Source: Sporosarcina sp. P32b
GTDB lineage: Bacteria > Bacillota > Bacilli > Bacillales_A > Planococcaceae
DNA length: 64,000 bases
NCBI RefSeq assembly: GCF_002743335.1
Contig: NZ_PDZB01000011.1
Span: 1 to 64,000 of the forward strand
Reading direction: 5' to 3'
Shown: positions 7,234-15,705 of the stretch, in pieces
Layout: the number at the start of each line of letters is the position of its first letter
Numbering within the stretch: position 1 is the stretch's first letter
The notes under the pieces: model-generated
The model's input: only the letters and a program-made list of their open reading frames with translations
What the model was told of the DNA's origin: nothing
The model's database searches: none
Position numbers and translations under genes: made by a program

Positions 7234-8677
7234 TCTTCGCACCTCCTGCCACATTAGCCGTATGTAGTACGCCGTCCACTACAGTCCAAATAGCTGTGGC
7301 AAAGTTCACTACAATTTCCGTATCATGCGTAACCATCAAAATGGTCATGCCTTCGGTGCGCAGTTGTTCTAACTTCTCGAGAATGGCGAAAGTGTTTCGT
7401 GCATCCTGTCCGAAAGTAGGCTCATCAAGTAACAAGATATCCGTATGAGGAGTAAGAGCAGTTGCTACACTCAAACGCCGCTTTTGACCCGTCGATAGCT
7501 GATAAGGGTGACGTGAAACAGAATATGGTAAGTTAAATGAGCGTATGAGTTCCTTCGCATAATGTTCGGCATCTGCTTTTGGCATACCGTGCAAAGATAC
7601 GGTTAACTCTTCCGTAATAGAGTTCGTCACAAATTGCAGCTCGGGGTTTTGAAAGACGAGCGATAGACCTTTAGGAAGTTGTCGTTTCTTCTTTTTCCAT
7701 ATAATTGGCACGCCGTTTACTTCATAGACACCGTTAGTCCGAAGTAGTTGCATGAGAGATAGAAGCAATGTGCTTTTACCAGAACCATTTTCTCCAACAA
7801 TCGTAATCCAGTCACCAGCCTGTACGGTCGCCTGTTTGACAGAAATCTTCTCCGCTTGACCACGATAGCCGTGAAAATCTTGAATCTGAATTTTCTCTTG
7901 AGATGCAACTGCTTGACGATTTTTCGTCATCGATTGAAATGCTTTGGACGTTTTATATTCTTCCCAAACACCCGGATACCAAATGCCATAGCGTTTCAGT
8001 TCTTGCTGGAAGTTTGCGAAGATCTCTGCAGGCGACCCATCTGCTATCATAACCCCATGATCATTAAACAGCACCACGCGATCAACCCAGTCAGCAATCA
8101 AATCAATTTTATGTTCTACAATAATCACGGTTTTATCAGCGGTCGCTTCTTTAATAGAAGTCCAAATCTGTTGCGTGCCTTCCGGATCTAGTAAGGCAGA
8201 TGGTTCATCCAAAAATAGCACGTCAGGTTCCAGCAGTAAAACAGAAGCCAATGCTAAACGCTGCTTCATACCTTGAGACATTTCATTGATAGGCGTATGA
8301 GGGTCTTTTACATGTAAGTCTACACGTTTCAATACCTCTTCAATACGAAGAGTCATTTCTTCACGTGGAACTTGAAGATTCTCCAAAACGAATGCGAGTT
8401 CTTCATCGACATAGGTCATACAGAACTGTGTATCCGGGTCTTGGAAAACGAATCCCCACGAGTCAGGCAACTGAATGTCTTTTACTTTCAATGGCAGTTC
8501 GATAGAGTTTGGTATAATGCCGCTTAATACTTGGAGTAAAGTAGATTTCCCCGAACCACTAGGGCCGAGCATGAGAACTTTTTCACCAGGCCGAACAGAG
8601 AAGGAGAGGTCTTTAAAGAGCAAACCATCTTCTCCTGGAAACTTTAATCGTAAATCGGTAACGCTGATGTTATTCAT
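7211..8677 (-). CDS. Double ABC ATPase of ECF vitamin importer (YkoD-like)
   Basis: A 488-residue fusion of two ABC ATPase domains, the energizing unit of the YkoEDC-type importer. Domain 1 has Walker A GPSGSGKS at 38-45, signature MSQGMKQRLALA and Walker B VLFLDEP. Domain 2 has Walker A GENGSGKS near residue 295, signature LSTGQKRRLSVAT and Walker B ILLLDEP. In most ECF systems these are two proteins (EcfA, EcfA'); the fusion is typical of the thiamine-precursor version. The start is ATG 8677 after GGAATGATC-type spacing. It lies between the YkoE-like S component and EcfT in one operon. Confidence 0.92.
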   Translation of the reverse strand: MNNISVTDLRLKFPGEDGLLFKDLSFSVRPGEKVLMLGPSGSGKSTLLQVLSGIIPNSIELPLKVKDIQLPDSWGFVFQDPDTQFCMTYVDEELAFVLENLQVPREEMTLRIEEVLKRVDLHVKDPHTPINEMSQGMKQRLALASVLLLEPDVLFLDEPSALLDPEGTQQIWTSIKEATADKTVIIVEHKIDLIADWVDRVVLFNDHGVMIADGSPAEIFANFQQELKRYGIWYPGVWEEYKTSKAFQSMTKNRQAVASQEKIQIQDFHGYRGQAEKISVKQATVQAGDWITIVGENGSGKSTLLLSLMQLLRTNGVYEVNGVPIIWKKKKRQLPKGLSLVFQNPELQFVTNSITEELTVSLHGMPKADAEHYAKELIRSFNLPYSVSRHPYQLSTGQKRRLSVATALTPHTDILLLDEPTFGQDARNTFAILEKLEQLRTEGMTILMVTHDTEIVVNFATAIWTVVDGVLHTANVAGGAKNVQLVHT

Positions 8678-8698
8678 AGTAAGATCATTCCTCCGCGT

Positions 8699-9268
8699 TT
8701 ACTGATCAAGCAACGTATATTCTTTCTTATCAACAGGTCGAATTAACGATGTCACGCCTGTAGCTTCTAGCGCTCTTACAATATATACAGCGAAAATACC
8801 TGTGAAGATGAACGCGCTAATAGCACGTAGTCCGTATTTCACAATGAGTGCCCATGTTTCGAGTGCTGCATATCCATAAATTAAATCGAGTCCGAAACTT
8901 GCAAGACATGAAGCGATACCTGCTAACCCAGCGATCATAATGGAATAGCGTTTATAACGGAATGCAGCAAACAGTAATTCAGCAGCAAGTCCCTGTGCAA
9001 ATCCATACATCAATACTTCAATACCATGACCAGCAAACGCAGACAATGAAGCTCCTGCTATACTTGCGATGAATGCAGTACCTGGCTTTCGCAATAATAA
9101 AAAGGCAAATGGCCCTACCATAAACCACATACCGTAAAGCAGTTGACGCGCAACAGGTATGATCGGTTTGACGACCGTATATAAATCATCCCAAAACTTC
9201 ATTAACACTCCAAACACCACACCGATCATGATAGTGATCAATAAATCGGTAAACTTTAACTTCTTCAT
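8699..9268 (-). CDS. ykoE: YkoE-family ECF S component (thiamine precursor uptake)
   Basis: A 189-residue membrane protein of the YkoE family, with about five or six hydrophobic segments and conserved stretches LYGMWFMVGPFAFLLLRKPG and GHGIEVLMYGFAQGLAAELLF. YkoE proteins are the substrate-binding subunits for hydroxymethylpyrimidine or thiamine. The gene follows a TPP riboswitch and terminator at 9299-9452, so its expression should fall when thiamine pyrophosphate is plentiful. The ATPase gene starts 21 nt downstream. The function is well supported by family plus riboswitch; the exact substrate is not visible. Confidence 0.92.
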   Translation of the reverse strand: MKKLKFTDLLITIMIGVVFGVLMKFWDDLYTVVKPIIPVARQLLYGMWFMVGPFAFLLLRKPGTAFIASIAGASLSAFAGHGIEVLMYGFAQGLAAELLFAAFRYKRYSIMIAGLAGIASCLASFGLDLIYGYAALETWALIVKYGLRAISAFIFTGIFAVYIVRALEATGVTSLIRPVDKKEYTLLDQ

Positions 9269-9298
9269 ACTCTTCCACTCCCTCTTATTTTTTCATAC

Positions 9299-9325
9299 AA
9301 AAAAGCCGTCTGAAGAGCAGACGGC
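9299..9325 (-). terminator. riboswitch-controlled intrinsic terminator
   Basis: GCCGTCTG and CAGACGGC form a stem (9305-9325) followed leftward by six U. It sits between the TPP aptamer and the ykoE start, the expected expression platform. Confidence 0.92.
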
Positions 9326-9366
9326 CGAGGAAGGAAAGAGATTCCTGTATAATTCCATCGATCACG

Positions 9367-9452
9367 CTCTCTACGCTGGCATTACCCAGATCAGATTAAC
9401 GGTCAGCAGTGGATTAACCTGCTATCTCAGCCTGATTCTCTCAAGCACCCGT
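9367..9452 (-). ncRNA. TPP (THI element) riboswitch aptamer
   Basis: Read leftward, the conserved blocks occur in order: GGGTGCT, AGGCTGAGAT, then CTGATCTGGGTAATGCCAGCG, interrupted by a variable arm. These are the pyrimidine- and pyrophosphate-sensor helices of the TPP riboswitch. It controls the ECF vitamin importer operon 6463-9268 through the terminator at 9299-9325. Confidence 0.96.
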
Positions 9453-9649
9453 ACGGACAATTATGTAAGCAATCCTAGTATACAACACGTTGAATTGTGT
9501 GGCAACTTATGAAATTACTACACGTTTACTAAATTGGCAGCAGTTTAAATTGAACATATAGTATTGAAATCCTGATATACTAAAAGGATAGAGATGATTA
9601 TAATTAAATTCAAAATACAATGTAAATAGAGTGTAAAAGGAGTTTGTAC

Positions 9650-10222
9650 ATGACAAAACTTATCGCGTTTATTGACGTGGAGACGACAGGTATGAGTGCC
9701 GAGGCGAGTGAAGTAATCGAGTTAGGCGTGATGCTTGGTGAGTACGATAATAATCGTATTGTTCGGGTGGCTGATGAGTATTGCGAGTTCCAAGAACCGT
9801 TCTATTCGATCTCTTCGACCATTACGAATCTCACGGGCATTACCGATCAAATGGTAAGAGGGAAGTCGCTGGATATGGATAGAATCCTGAAAATACTAGA
9901 TCAAGCAGATGGTATAGTAGCACATAACGCATCATTTGATAGGGGATTCGTCAGTCGACTATTGCCTGAAACGCTCGACATGGATTGGTATTGCTCCGTC
10001 CGACAAATCAAATGGAAAAATTACGGCTTTGAGAATGGTAAACTGCAACAATTGCTGAGAGCGCACCGAATTCAAGTGCATAATGCTCACAGAGCGCTAG
10101 ACGATGCAAAGAATCTTGCGGTATTGTTGAACTCGTCCAATCCTCATCTGGCGGATGATACATTCATCTCCTATTTGATCAATAAAGCGCCGATGAAGAA
10201 ACCAGCTAAAACAAGATTTTAA
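9650..10222 (+). CDS. DnaQ-like DEDDh 3'-5' exonuclease
   Basis: A 190-residue exonuclease domain protein. The DEDD residues are visible: Asp9 and Glu11 in FIDVETTG, the Exo II motif VAHNASFDRGF, and the Exo III motif HRALDDAKNLAVL with the catalytic His and Asp. Length fits a stand-alone epsilon-type or RNase T-like domain without the polymerase-binding tail. ATG 9650 follows AAAAGGAGT with 6-nt spacing. It is monocistronic and closed by a terminator. DNA proofreading, repair or RNA trimming are all possible; sequence alone does not decide. Confidence 0.85.
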   Translation: MTKLIAFIDVETTGMSAEASEVIELGVMLGEYDNNRIVRVADEYCEFQEPFYSISSTITNLTGITDQMVRGKSLDMDRILKILDQADGIVAHNASFDRGFVSRLLPETLDMDWYCSVRQIKWKNYGFENGKLQQLLRAHRIQVHNAHRALDDAKNLAVLLNSSNPHLADDTFISYLINKAPMKKPAKTRF

Positions 10223-10230
10223 TAGTGGTG

Positions 10231-10268
10231 AAAGATGTCCGGGAAGTACTTCCTTGGCATCTTTTTTT
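10231..10268 (+). terminator. intrinsic terminator after exonuclease gene
   Basis: AAAGATGtCC and GGCATCTTT form the stem, with an inner GGAAGTACTTCC palindrome, followed by seven T. Confidence 0.85.
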
Positions 10269-10426
10269 ATTGATGACTAGTTTTCACAATCACTTCAGTA
10301 GCCTTTAGGCATTTTTCTATAAAAAATGGCAGAAGCAAATCAATTATAATGCGTCACTCGTGCATAGTTTTTCCATATGTTATTGCTATACTAATCTTGA
10401 AATCAATAGACAAAGGAGATTTATAA

Positions 10427-11935
10427 ATGAGTAAAAAAATTCAAACCGTTATGTTTATAATGAGCGCATTATTAATCAGTGGTTGTAGTGACGATGCGCA
10501 ATCGAATGATCAGAACAATCGACACATGATGAATCAAAATAGTAACGAAGGAAATCATCACATGACGGATGACTCTACAATGGGAAACGGACATATGAGC
10601 CATGACAATGTAGTGAGTTTAAAAGACTCGACAGGTGAAAATGAATTAAATATCCCACCATTGCTAACTAGTGATGCGACAGATCGAACTGAATATACTA
10701 TCAAAGCGCAAACAGGTAAGGTAGAAATATTTGATGGAGTTACTACAGAAACATTGGGTTATAATGGTGACCTATTAGGGCCAGTTCTTCAGTTTAAAAA
10801 AGGTGAAACGCTAAAAATCCACACAATAAATGAATTAGATGAAGAAACAACATTTCATTGGCATGGTTTAGAAGTTTCTGGTGAAGCAGATGGTGGACCG
10901 CATAAAACACTTAAACCAGGTGAAAAAGAACTAATAGAATTTGAAGTGACACAAGAGGCAGCTACGTTATGGTTTCATCCACACCCAGAGGGCAAGACAT
11001 CCGAACAAGTATACAAAGGACTTGCAGGGTTGATATATATTGAGGATTCTAATTCAGCGAAATTAGAAATTCCTAAAGAATACGGAAAAAATGATATACC
11101 TTTAGTTTTCCAAGATCGAGTTTTCGATGAGCAAGGTCAATTAGATTATAAATCGGTCATGAACGAAGATGGGACGATAGGGGATACATTATTGGTCAAT
11201 GGTACGGTAAATCCTGTATTAACAGTAGGTAAGGAACAAGTGCGTCTTCGATTACTAAATGGATCAAACGCGAGGAATTTCACGTTCAAATTGAATACAG
11301 GTGAATCATTTGTTCAAATCGCGACAGATGGCGGTTTCTTGAATAAACCCGTCAAATTGAATGAAGTAACTTTGACGCCATCCGAGCGGGCAGAGATAAT
11401 TATTGATTTCTCACAACTTAAGTCTACAGATAGTCTGTCTTTAATTAATGAAGATGGCTCCATCCTTTTACCGTTTGATGTATTGGATCAAGAAGTAGAA
11501 GATACACAAACAACAGAGCGACTAAATGATTTTGCCGTAACGGACGAAGAAAAAAACATGCCGGTAACGAAGAATATAGAGCTTTTCGGGATGATGGAAC
11601 ATGTTGAAATAAACGGAAAGAAATTCGATCCAAACAGAATAGATTTTACTCAAAAGCAAGGCGTGACAGAAGTATGGGAGATCTATAATAAGAAAGATAT
11701 GATGGGTGGTATGATTCACCCATTCCATATTCATGGCGCACAGTTTAAAATTCTTTCAAGAGATGGAGTAGAACCTCGAGAGAATGAACGAGGATGGAAG
11801 GATAGTATTGCTGTTCATCCTGGAGAAAAAGTGAAAATCGCCATCCAGTTTAAGCATAAAGGTGTGTATATGTTCCATTGTCATATTTTAGAGCATGAAG
11901 ACAACGGAATGATGGGACAAATAGAAGTGAAATAA
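10427..11935 (+). CDS. Multicopper oxidase lipoprotein with Met/His-rich N-terminus
   Basis: A 502-residue exported three-cupredoxin oxidase that probably oxidises Cu(I) or phenolics outside the membrane. A lipobox LISGC places acylated Cys20 at the mature end. Copper sites are complete: HWHG at 144-147, HPHP around 184-187, HPFHIHG near 430, and HCHILEHEDNGM at 484-495 with Cys485 as type 1 ligand and Met495 as axial ligand. Residues 33-59 form a linker unusually rich in Met and His, reminiscent of the Met-rich copper-binding segments of CueO and CopA-type proteins. The ATG follows AAAGGAGAT. No copper pump is adjacent. A CueO-like copper detoxification role is inferred. Confidence 0.9.
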   Translation: MSKKIQTVMFIMSALLISGCSDDAQSNDQNNRHMMNQNSNEGNHHMTDDSTMGNGHMSHDNVVSLKDSTGENELNIPPLLTSDATDRTEYTIKAQTGKVEIFDGVTTETLGYNGDLLGPVLQFKKGETLKIHTINELDEETTFHWHGLEVSGEADGGPHKTLKPGEKELIEFEVTQEAATLWFHPHPEGKTSEQVYKGLAGLIYIEDSNSAKLEIPKEYGKNDIPLVFQDRVFDEQGQLDYKSVMNEDGTIGDTLLVNGTVNPVLTVGKEQVRLRLLNGSNARNFTFKLNTGESFVQIATDGGFLNKPVKLNEVTLTPSERAEIIIDFSQLKSTDSLSLINEDGSILLPFDVLDQEVEDTQTTERLNDFAVTDEEKNMPVTKNIELFGMMEHVEINGKKFDPNRIDFTQKQGVTEVWEIYNKKDMMGGMIHPFHIHGAQFKILSRDGVEPRENERGWKDSIAVHPGEKVKIAIQFKHKGVYMFHCHILEHEDNGMMGQIEVK

Positions 11936-11947
11936 AATAATTGGGGA

Positions 11948-11981
11948 GATAGCCAGTGAAATGTTCATTTCACTGGCTATC
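11948..11981 (+). terminator. intrinsic terminator after multicopper oxidase
   Basis: GATAGCCAGTGAAATG and CATTTCACTGGCTATC pair perfectly around a 2-nt centre. The T-tract is short. Confidence 0.75.
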
Positions 11982-12155
11982 TTACGTTTTTTATGAAATA
12001 GCGCAAGTGCAAATTGATTTCATCAGAAGGGAATTCTAATAAGGAAAACTATAAGAATGAATTGATTATACAAAACCATTTTAATGCTTGATACTACTGC
12101 TATCTGAGCAAATGATACTAAAACTATAGATAAAGAAAATTAACCAGATGGAAAA

Positions 12156-12713
12156 CTACTGCTTATCATACGGAGCTGCTCTCTCATCCAAATAGCGATA
12201 GAGTGTGGATTTACTAATACCTGTTTCTTCTTTGATATCAAATAAAGTGAAATTTTTACTATCATACATTTCAAATGCGCGTTGTAAGTTATCATCAGAC
12301 TTTCGTGGACGTCCAATTGCTTTACCTTGTTGTTTCGCAACTTGTAAGGAAAATGTAGAGGAATGACTGAGAAAAGTGGTTTGCAGTTTTGCGAAAAACT
12401 CTACGTTTTGAAGCAATGTGGTAGATTGCATAGTATGATTAGTTAGCTGTTCGTCCACAAAATAAATAATGAGTTGATCGCGTTCTGCTAAGCGTAAAAT
12501 ATCCCAGAGCTGTTGAAGCGAGTCAGCTAGCACTTCAATGTTTTGTACGTACAATGTGTCTCCTCTTTGGACATCCATTAGTAGACGTTCAAGCTCCACT
12601 CTTTTTTTAGCTAGTCCGTGAGACTCTATATAAACCATGTCTGTGGCAAGATCCGCTAACTGCTCAGTAGCTTGCTGATCACCTACAATTGGACGGGTAT
12701 ATCCATATTTCAT
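12156..12713 (-). CDS. Resolvase-family protein lacking catalytic residues
   Basis: A 185-residue protein aligning end to end with small serine resolvases: N-terminal fold MKYGYTRPIVGDQQ, an extended middle, GRPRK linker, and C-terminal HTH (FTLFDIKEETGISKSTLYRYL). The catalytic serine of GYxRVST is replaced (GYTRPIV, Ile9), and the DRLGRD-type motif carrying the two catalytic arginines reads IEVLADS (60-65). Recombinase activity is therefore unlikely, while DNA binding should persist. It starts at ATG 12713 after AAGGAGT, divergent from the SulP-UspA operon 105 nt away, so it may regulate that operon. No res sites or transposase are nearby. Confidence 0.8.
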   Translation of the reverse strand: MKYGYTRPIVGDQQATEQLADLATDMVYIESHGLAKKRVELERLLMDVQRGDTLYVQNIEVLADSLQQLWDILRLAERDQLIIYFVDEQLTNHTMQSTTLLQNVEFFAKLQTTFLSHSSTFSLQVAKQQGKAIGRPRKSDDNLQRAFEMYDSKNFTLFDIKEETGISKSTLYRYLDERAAPYDKQ

Positions 12714-12818
12714 TTTTTACTCCTTACTTCCCAAAACTATTCACTTATGGGACTGAAAATGATATGCTGTTTACATTCTACCATGGATGAACTTTTTACA
12801 TCACGAGAGGGGAACAAT

Positions 12819-14228
12819 ATGCAAACTTTACAACAGCAATGGTTTGGTAATGTGCGTGCTGATATATTGGCAGGTATAGTCGTCGGACTAGCGCTCATAC
12901 CAGAAGCATTGGCTTTTGCGTTTATCGTTGGGGTCGATCCGCGTGTAGCGCTATATGCATCATTTACTATTGCCGTTATTACTGCATTCGTTGGAGGCCG
13001 TCCTGGATTGATATCAGCTGCTACAGGTGCAATGGCGCTAGTGCTTGTTAGTTTAATGGCGGATCATGGCCTAGAGTACGTACTGGCAGCGACTATCTTA
13101 ACGGGTATTATTCAATTAATTTTAGGTTCACTAGGAGTAGCGAATTTAATGCGCTTCATACCGAATTCGGTCATGCTAGGATTCGTAAATGCATTAGGAA
13201 TTATGATTTTTATTACACAGCTACCTTATCTAGTCGGTTCGGGTACGATGACGTATGTATTTGCGATCGCTACATTGATTTTGGTGTATGCGGTGCCGCG
13301 ATTCTTTACAGCAATACCTGCTCCACTTGTTGCGATTGTTGTCATGACGGCTATTGCGTTGTTTAGCGGAGTGAAACTGCAGTCAATCGGTGATTTAGGG
13401 ACGATGCCGAGTTCATTGCCAACATTCTTTTTCCCTGATATCCCATTGAACTTTGAAACACTGAAAATTATTCTGCCGTATTCATTGGCGCTGTCGATTG
13501 TTGGGTTACTCGAGTCGTTGCTGACTTCGCAAGTGCTCGATGATATGACGGACACACCGAGTAATAAAAACCGTGAAGCACGCGGACAAGGTATTGCCAA
13601 TTTCATCACTGGATTTTTCGGTGGAATGGCAGGTTGTGCGTTAATAGGACAATCCGTTATCAATGTTAAATCAGGTGGTAGAGGTCGTCTATCTACATTG
13701 ACTGCTGGAGCATTTTTAATGTTTTTGATTATTGTATTAGGGGACTTGGTCGTTAAAATTCCGATGCCTGTTCTTGCTGGTGTTATGGTTATGGTGGCGG
13801 CAACGACTTTCAACTGGGGATCGTTTAAATTTCTTCGATCTGCACCACGTTCAGAATCGATTGTTATGCTGATTACTGTAGTGATTATTTTATACACGCA
13901 TAACTTAGCGATAGGCGTAGTGATTGGAGTTATCCTTAGTGCATTATTCTTCGTTGCGAAGATATCACGTGTCTCGGTAACGAATGAAGAGGGTATATAT
14001 AAAATACAAGGTCCTTTATTTTTTGCTTCTACGACGAAGTTTATTCAGGCATTTGATGATATAAATGACAAACAAATTATCATTGATTTTGAAAATAGTC
14101 AGCTGTGGGATGAATCAGCAGTAGGTGCGATTTTAAAAGTGATCACTAAGCTCGAAAGTAAGGGGATTGCGGTCACGATTCGTGGGTTAAATTCTTCAAG
14201 TGAACAATTATATGAAAAATTATTGTAA
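12819..14228 (+). CDS. SulP family anion transporter with STAS domain
   Basis: A 469-residue SulP-type transporter for sulfate, bicarbonate or a related anion. The membrane domain covers roughly residues 10-385, with the family signature AGIVVGLALIPEALAFAFIVG near 18-38. A C-terminal STAS domain (about 390-469) contains IIIDFENSQLWDESAVGAI. The protein is short for the family, with a compact STAS end. ATG 12819 follows GAGAGGGGAACA; longer in-frame extensions run into the divergent regulator's promoter. A UspA gene starts 13 nt after its stop, suggesting an operon. The anion is not determinable from sequence. Confidence 0.9.
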   Translation: MQTLQQQWFGNVRADILAGIVVGLALIPEALAFAFIVGVDPRVALYASFTIAVITAFVGGRPGLISAATGAMALVLVSLMADHGLEYVLAATILTGIIQLILGSLGVANLMRFIPNSVMLGFVNALGIMIFITQLPYLVGSGTMTYVFAIATLILVYAVPRFFTAIPAPLVAIVVMTAIALFSGVKLQSIGDLGTMPSSLPTFFFPDIPLNFETLKIILPYSLALSIVGLLESLLTSQVLDDMTDTPSNKNREARGQGIANFITGFFGGMAGCALIGQSVINVKSGGRGRLSTLTAGAFLMFLIIVLGDLVVKIPMPVLAGVMVMVAATTFNWGSFKFLRSAPRSESIVMLITVVIILYTHNLAIGVVIGVILSALFFVAKISRVSVTNEEGIYKIQGPLFFASTTKFIQAFDDINDKQIIIDFENSQLWDESAVGAILKVITKLESKGIAVTIRGLNSSSEQLYEKLL

Positions 14229-14241
14229 GGGAGTGAACGAT

Positions 14242-14655
14242 ATGAAAATTGCTGTAGCAATTGATGGGTCTGAAAATGCGATGCGCGCCGCAAAGCACGC
14301 GATTATGCTAGCAGAATACTTGCCAAAAGTTACGTTAGAGATTATTTATGTACAGGATCTTAGCAAGGCGAAAGATGAAAGACTGTTATCACAAAGTCCT
14401 GAAAGCCTAGCATTGAAACGCGAACAAAAAATGCATCCGATTTTAGCTATGGCAAAGGAATCGGCTGTGGATGCGAAAGTCATCATACTCAAAGGGAATC
14501 CTAGCCAGGAAATAATCAACTATGTAAATGAGAAGAAAATCGACAAACTAGTTATCGGTAGCCGTGGTTTAAATTCATTTCAGGAAATGGTTTTAGGTAG
14601 TGTCAGTCATAAAGTGATGAAACATGTAGACTGTCCAGTAACGGTGGTAAAATAA
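14242..14655 (+). CDS. Universal stress protein (UspA family), paralogue 3
   Basis: A 137-residue UspA protein starting MKIAVAIDGSENAMRA and retaining the ATP-binding-type motif GSRGLNSFQEMVLGSVS. It closely resembles the two copies at 4677 and 5358, including the LLSQSPESL stretch. ATG 14242 follows AAGGGAGTG. It sits 13 nt behind the SulP transporter gene. Some bacteria fuse or pair SulP transporters with Usp domains, so this copy may respond to or modulate the transporter; that link is inference. Confidence 0.88.
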   Translation: MKIAVAIDGSENAMRAAKHAIMLAEYLPKVTLEIIYVQDLSKAKDERLLSQSPESLALKREQKMHPILAMAKESAVDAKVIILKGNPSQEIINYVNEKKIDKLVIGSRGLNSFQEMVLGSVSHKVMKHVDCPVTVVK

Positions 14656-14674
14656 AAAGAGATTGTTCACGTAT

Positions 14675-14735
14675 TGAACTGAACCCCAAATGGAGTCGCT
14701 TTTTTAAAAGTGTCTACCATTTGGGGTTCAGTTCA
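14675..14735. repeat. 61-bp near-perfect palindrome (terminator or MITE-like element)
   Basis: The arms begin TGAACTGAACCCCAAATGG and end with its exact reverse complement (19 bp). Interior sequence continues to pair imperfectly (AGTCGCTTTT against AAAAGTGTCT) up to the centre, so almost the whole 61 bp is palindromic. It lies between convergent genes and could terminate both. The ends also resemble in style the TG...CCCC ends of some IS3-family elements. No clear target-site duplication was seen. Confidence 0.6.
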
Positions 14736-14757
14736 TAAAACCGTACTAGCGCTTTTT

Positions 14758-15705
14758 TTATTTTTCATATTCATTCCATTTGATTATGTCATGGAATCTT
14801 GTTGGACGCTCTCGCTGGGTGATTGCGTATGAAAGTGGATCAAAAGTAACTTCAATATGCATATCAGGTTGAATGTCATCAAAGGATTCGCTGAAGTTGA
14901 ACCAGGCCGATTCGTAAGCTAGATCTATTATTTCATCCGTAGATAGACCCTCATAATCTTTTGGTTCAAGCCCTAACACAAGCAATACTTGTCCCTGATC
15001 TGCAGATGCTACCACGCCATCTAACGTCTGGGTTCGAAACTTTTCCATTAAATCTGGAATAGATTTCTTCTCCATGAACGCTGTGATGACTTGTTGATGC
15101 TCTTTTTGGAAAGCGTCTAGTATTTGTCGTTGGGTTGTTTCATCATTAGGTTTATTTCGTTGCAACCAGTTCATTACATTTGTATGACGCTGAGTGTATG
15201 TCAGAATCACTTTGAAATATTGATCATAAGAATAGCCAAAGTTGTCCATCTGTGCTTTTTCAACGCTTTTTAATTGAACTTCGGTAAAATCATTAAAAAA
15301 TGACTGCTGTTGCTCATTAATAATTGTATCAATTTCCTCTCTGTCTTCTTTGTAGCCCTGGGAAGCTGCATAGTCTATAACAGAATCAATCTCTAGAATA
15401 CTTTGAAAGACTCTGTACCGTAATTCATCAGAGTCACCCTGATCAAGCCGTTCGCTTTGAAGCATGAGATCATATAATGTCTCGTCTGTTTTATATGTAC
15501 TACCATTAGTGCTAGTAGAACCGTTTTGTAAGATATTGAACGTGATCAATACTATAGCAACTAAAACGATAGCAGAGGCAACAATAGGAAAAGGATTTCT
15601 TCGTTTTGGTTTACGTCCACCGTAAAGGACTCGTTGCTTTAATTCTTCCTTATCATTGAAAACGTCTCCCGCCGCAGCGTCTAAACTTTTTTTTACCTTA
15701 TTCAA
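14758..15705 (-). CDS. Membrane-anchored partner (putative anti-sigma factor) of ECF sigma
   Basis: A 315-residue protein with a basic cytoplasmic N-terminus (1-39), one transmembrane helix at about 40-59, and a large extracytoplasmic domain rich in Gln, Asp and Glu that I do not recognise. It starts at TTG 15705, overlapping the sigma gene's stop region by 8 nt, with GGGAGGTG at 15719-15712. Such coupling with an ECF sigma gene and the one-helix topology are typical of anti-sigma factors. The short N-terminal region has no obvious zinc-binding motif (no HxxxCxxC). The anti-sigma role is therefore inferred from context. Confidence 0.65.
   Translation of the reverse strand: MNKVKKSLDAAAGDVFNDKEELKQRVLYGGRKPKRRNPFPIVASAIVLVAIVLITFNILQNGSTSTNGSTYKTDETLYDLMLQSERLDQGDSDELRYRVFQSILEIDSVIDYAASQGYKEDREEIDTIINEQQQSFFNDFTEVQLKSVEKAQMDNFGYSYDQYFKVILTYTQRHTNVMNWLQRNKPNDETTQRQILDAFQKEHQQVITAFMEKKSIPDLMEKFRTQTLDGVVASADQGQVLLVLGLEPKDYEGLSTDEIIDLAYESAWFNFSESFDDIQPDMHIEVTFDPLSYAITQRERPTRFHDIIKWNEYEK

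Noticed and set aside
9159-9512. 117-codon rightward frame across the TPP riboswitch
   Set aside because: It crosses the aptamer and terminator of the ykoE operon and has no ribosome site.
13226-13897. 223-codon open frame antisense to the SulP gene
   Set aside because: It lies wholly inside a clear transporter gene, has no ribosome site, and its Ile/Thr/Pro-rich translation is what the reverse of a hydrophobic membrane gene gives.
12156-14735. a transposon or integron from the resolvase-like gene to the palindrome
   Set aside because: The resolvase has no active site, there is no transposase, and no matching terminal repeats enclose the region.
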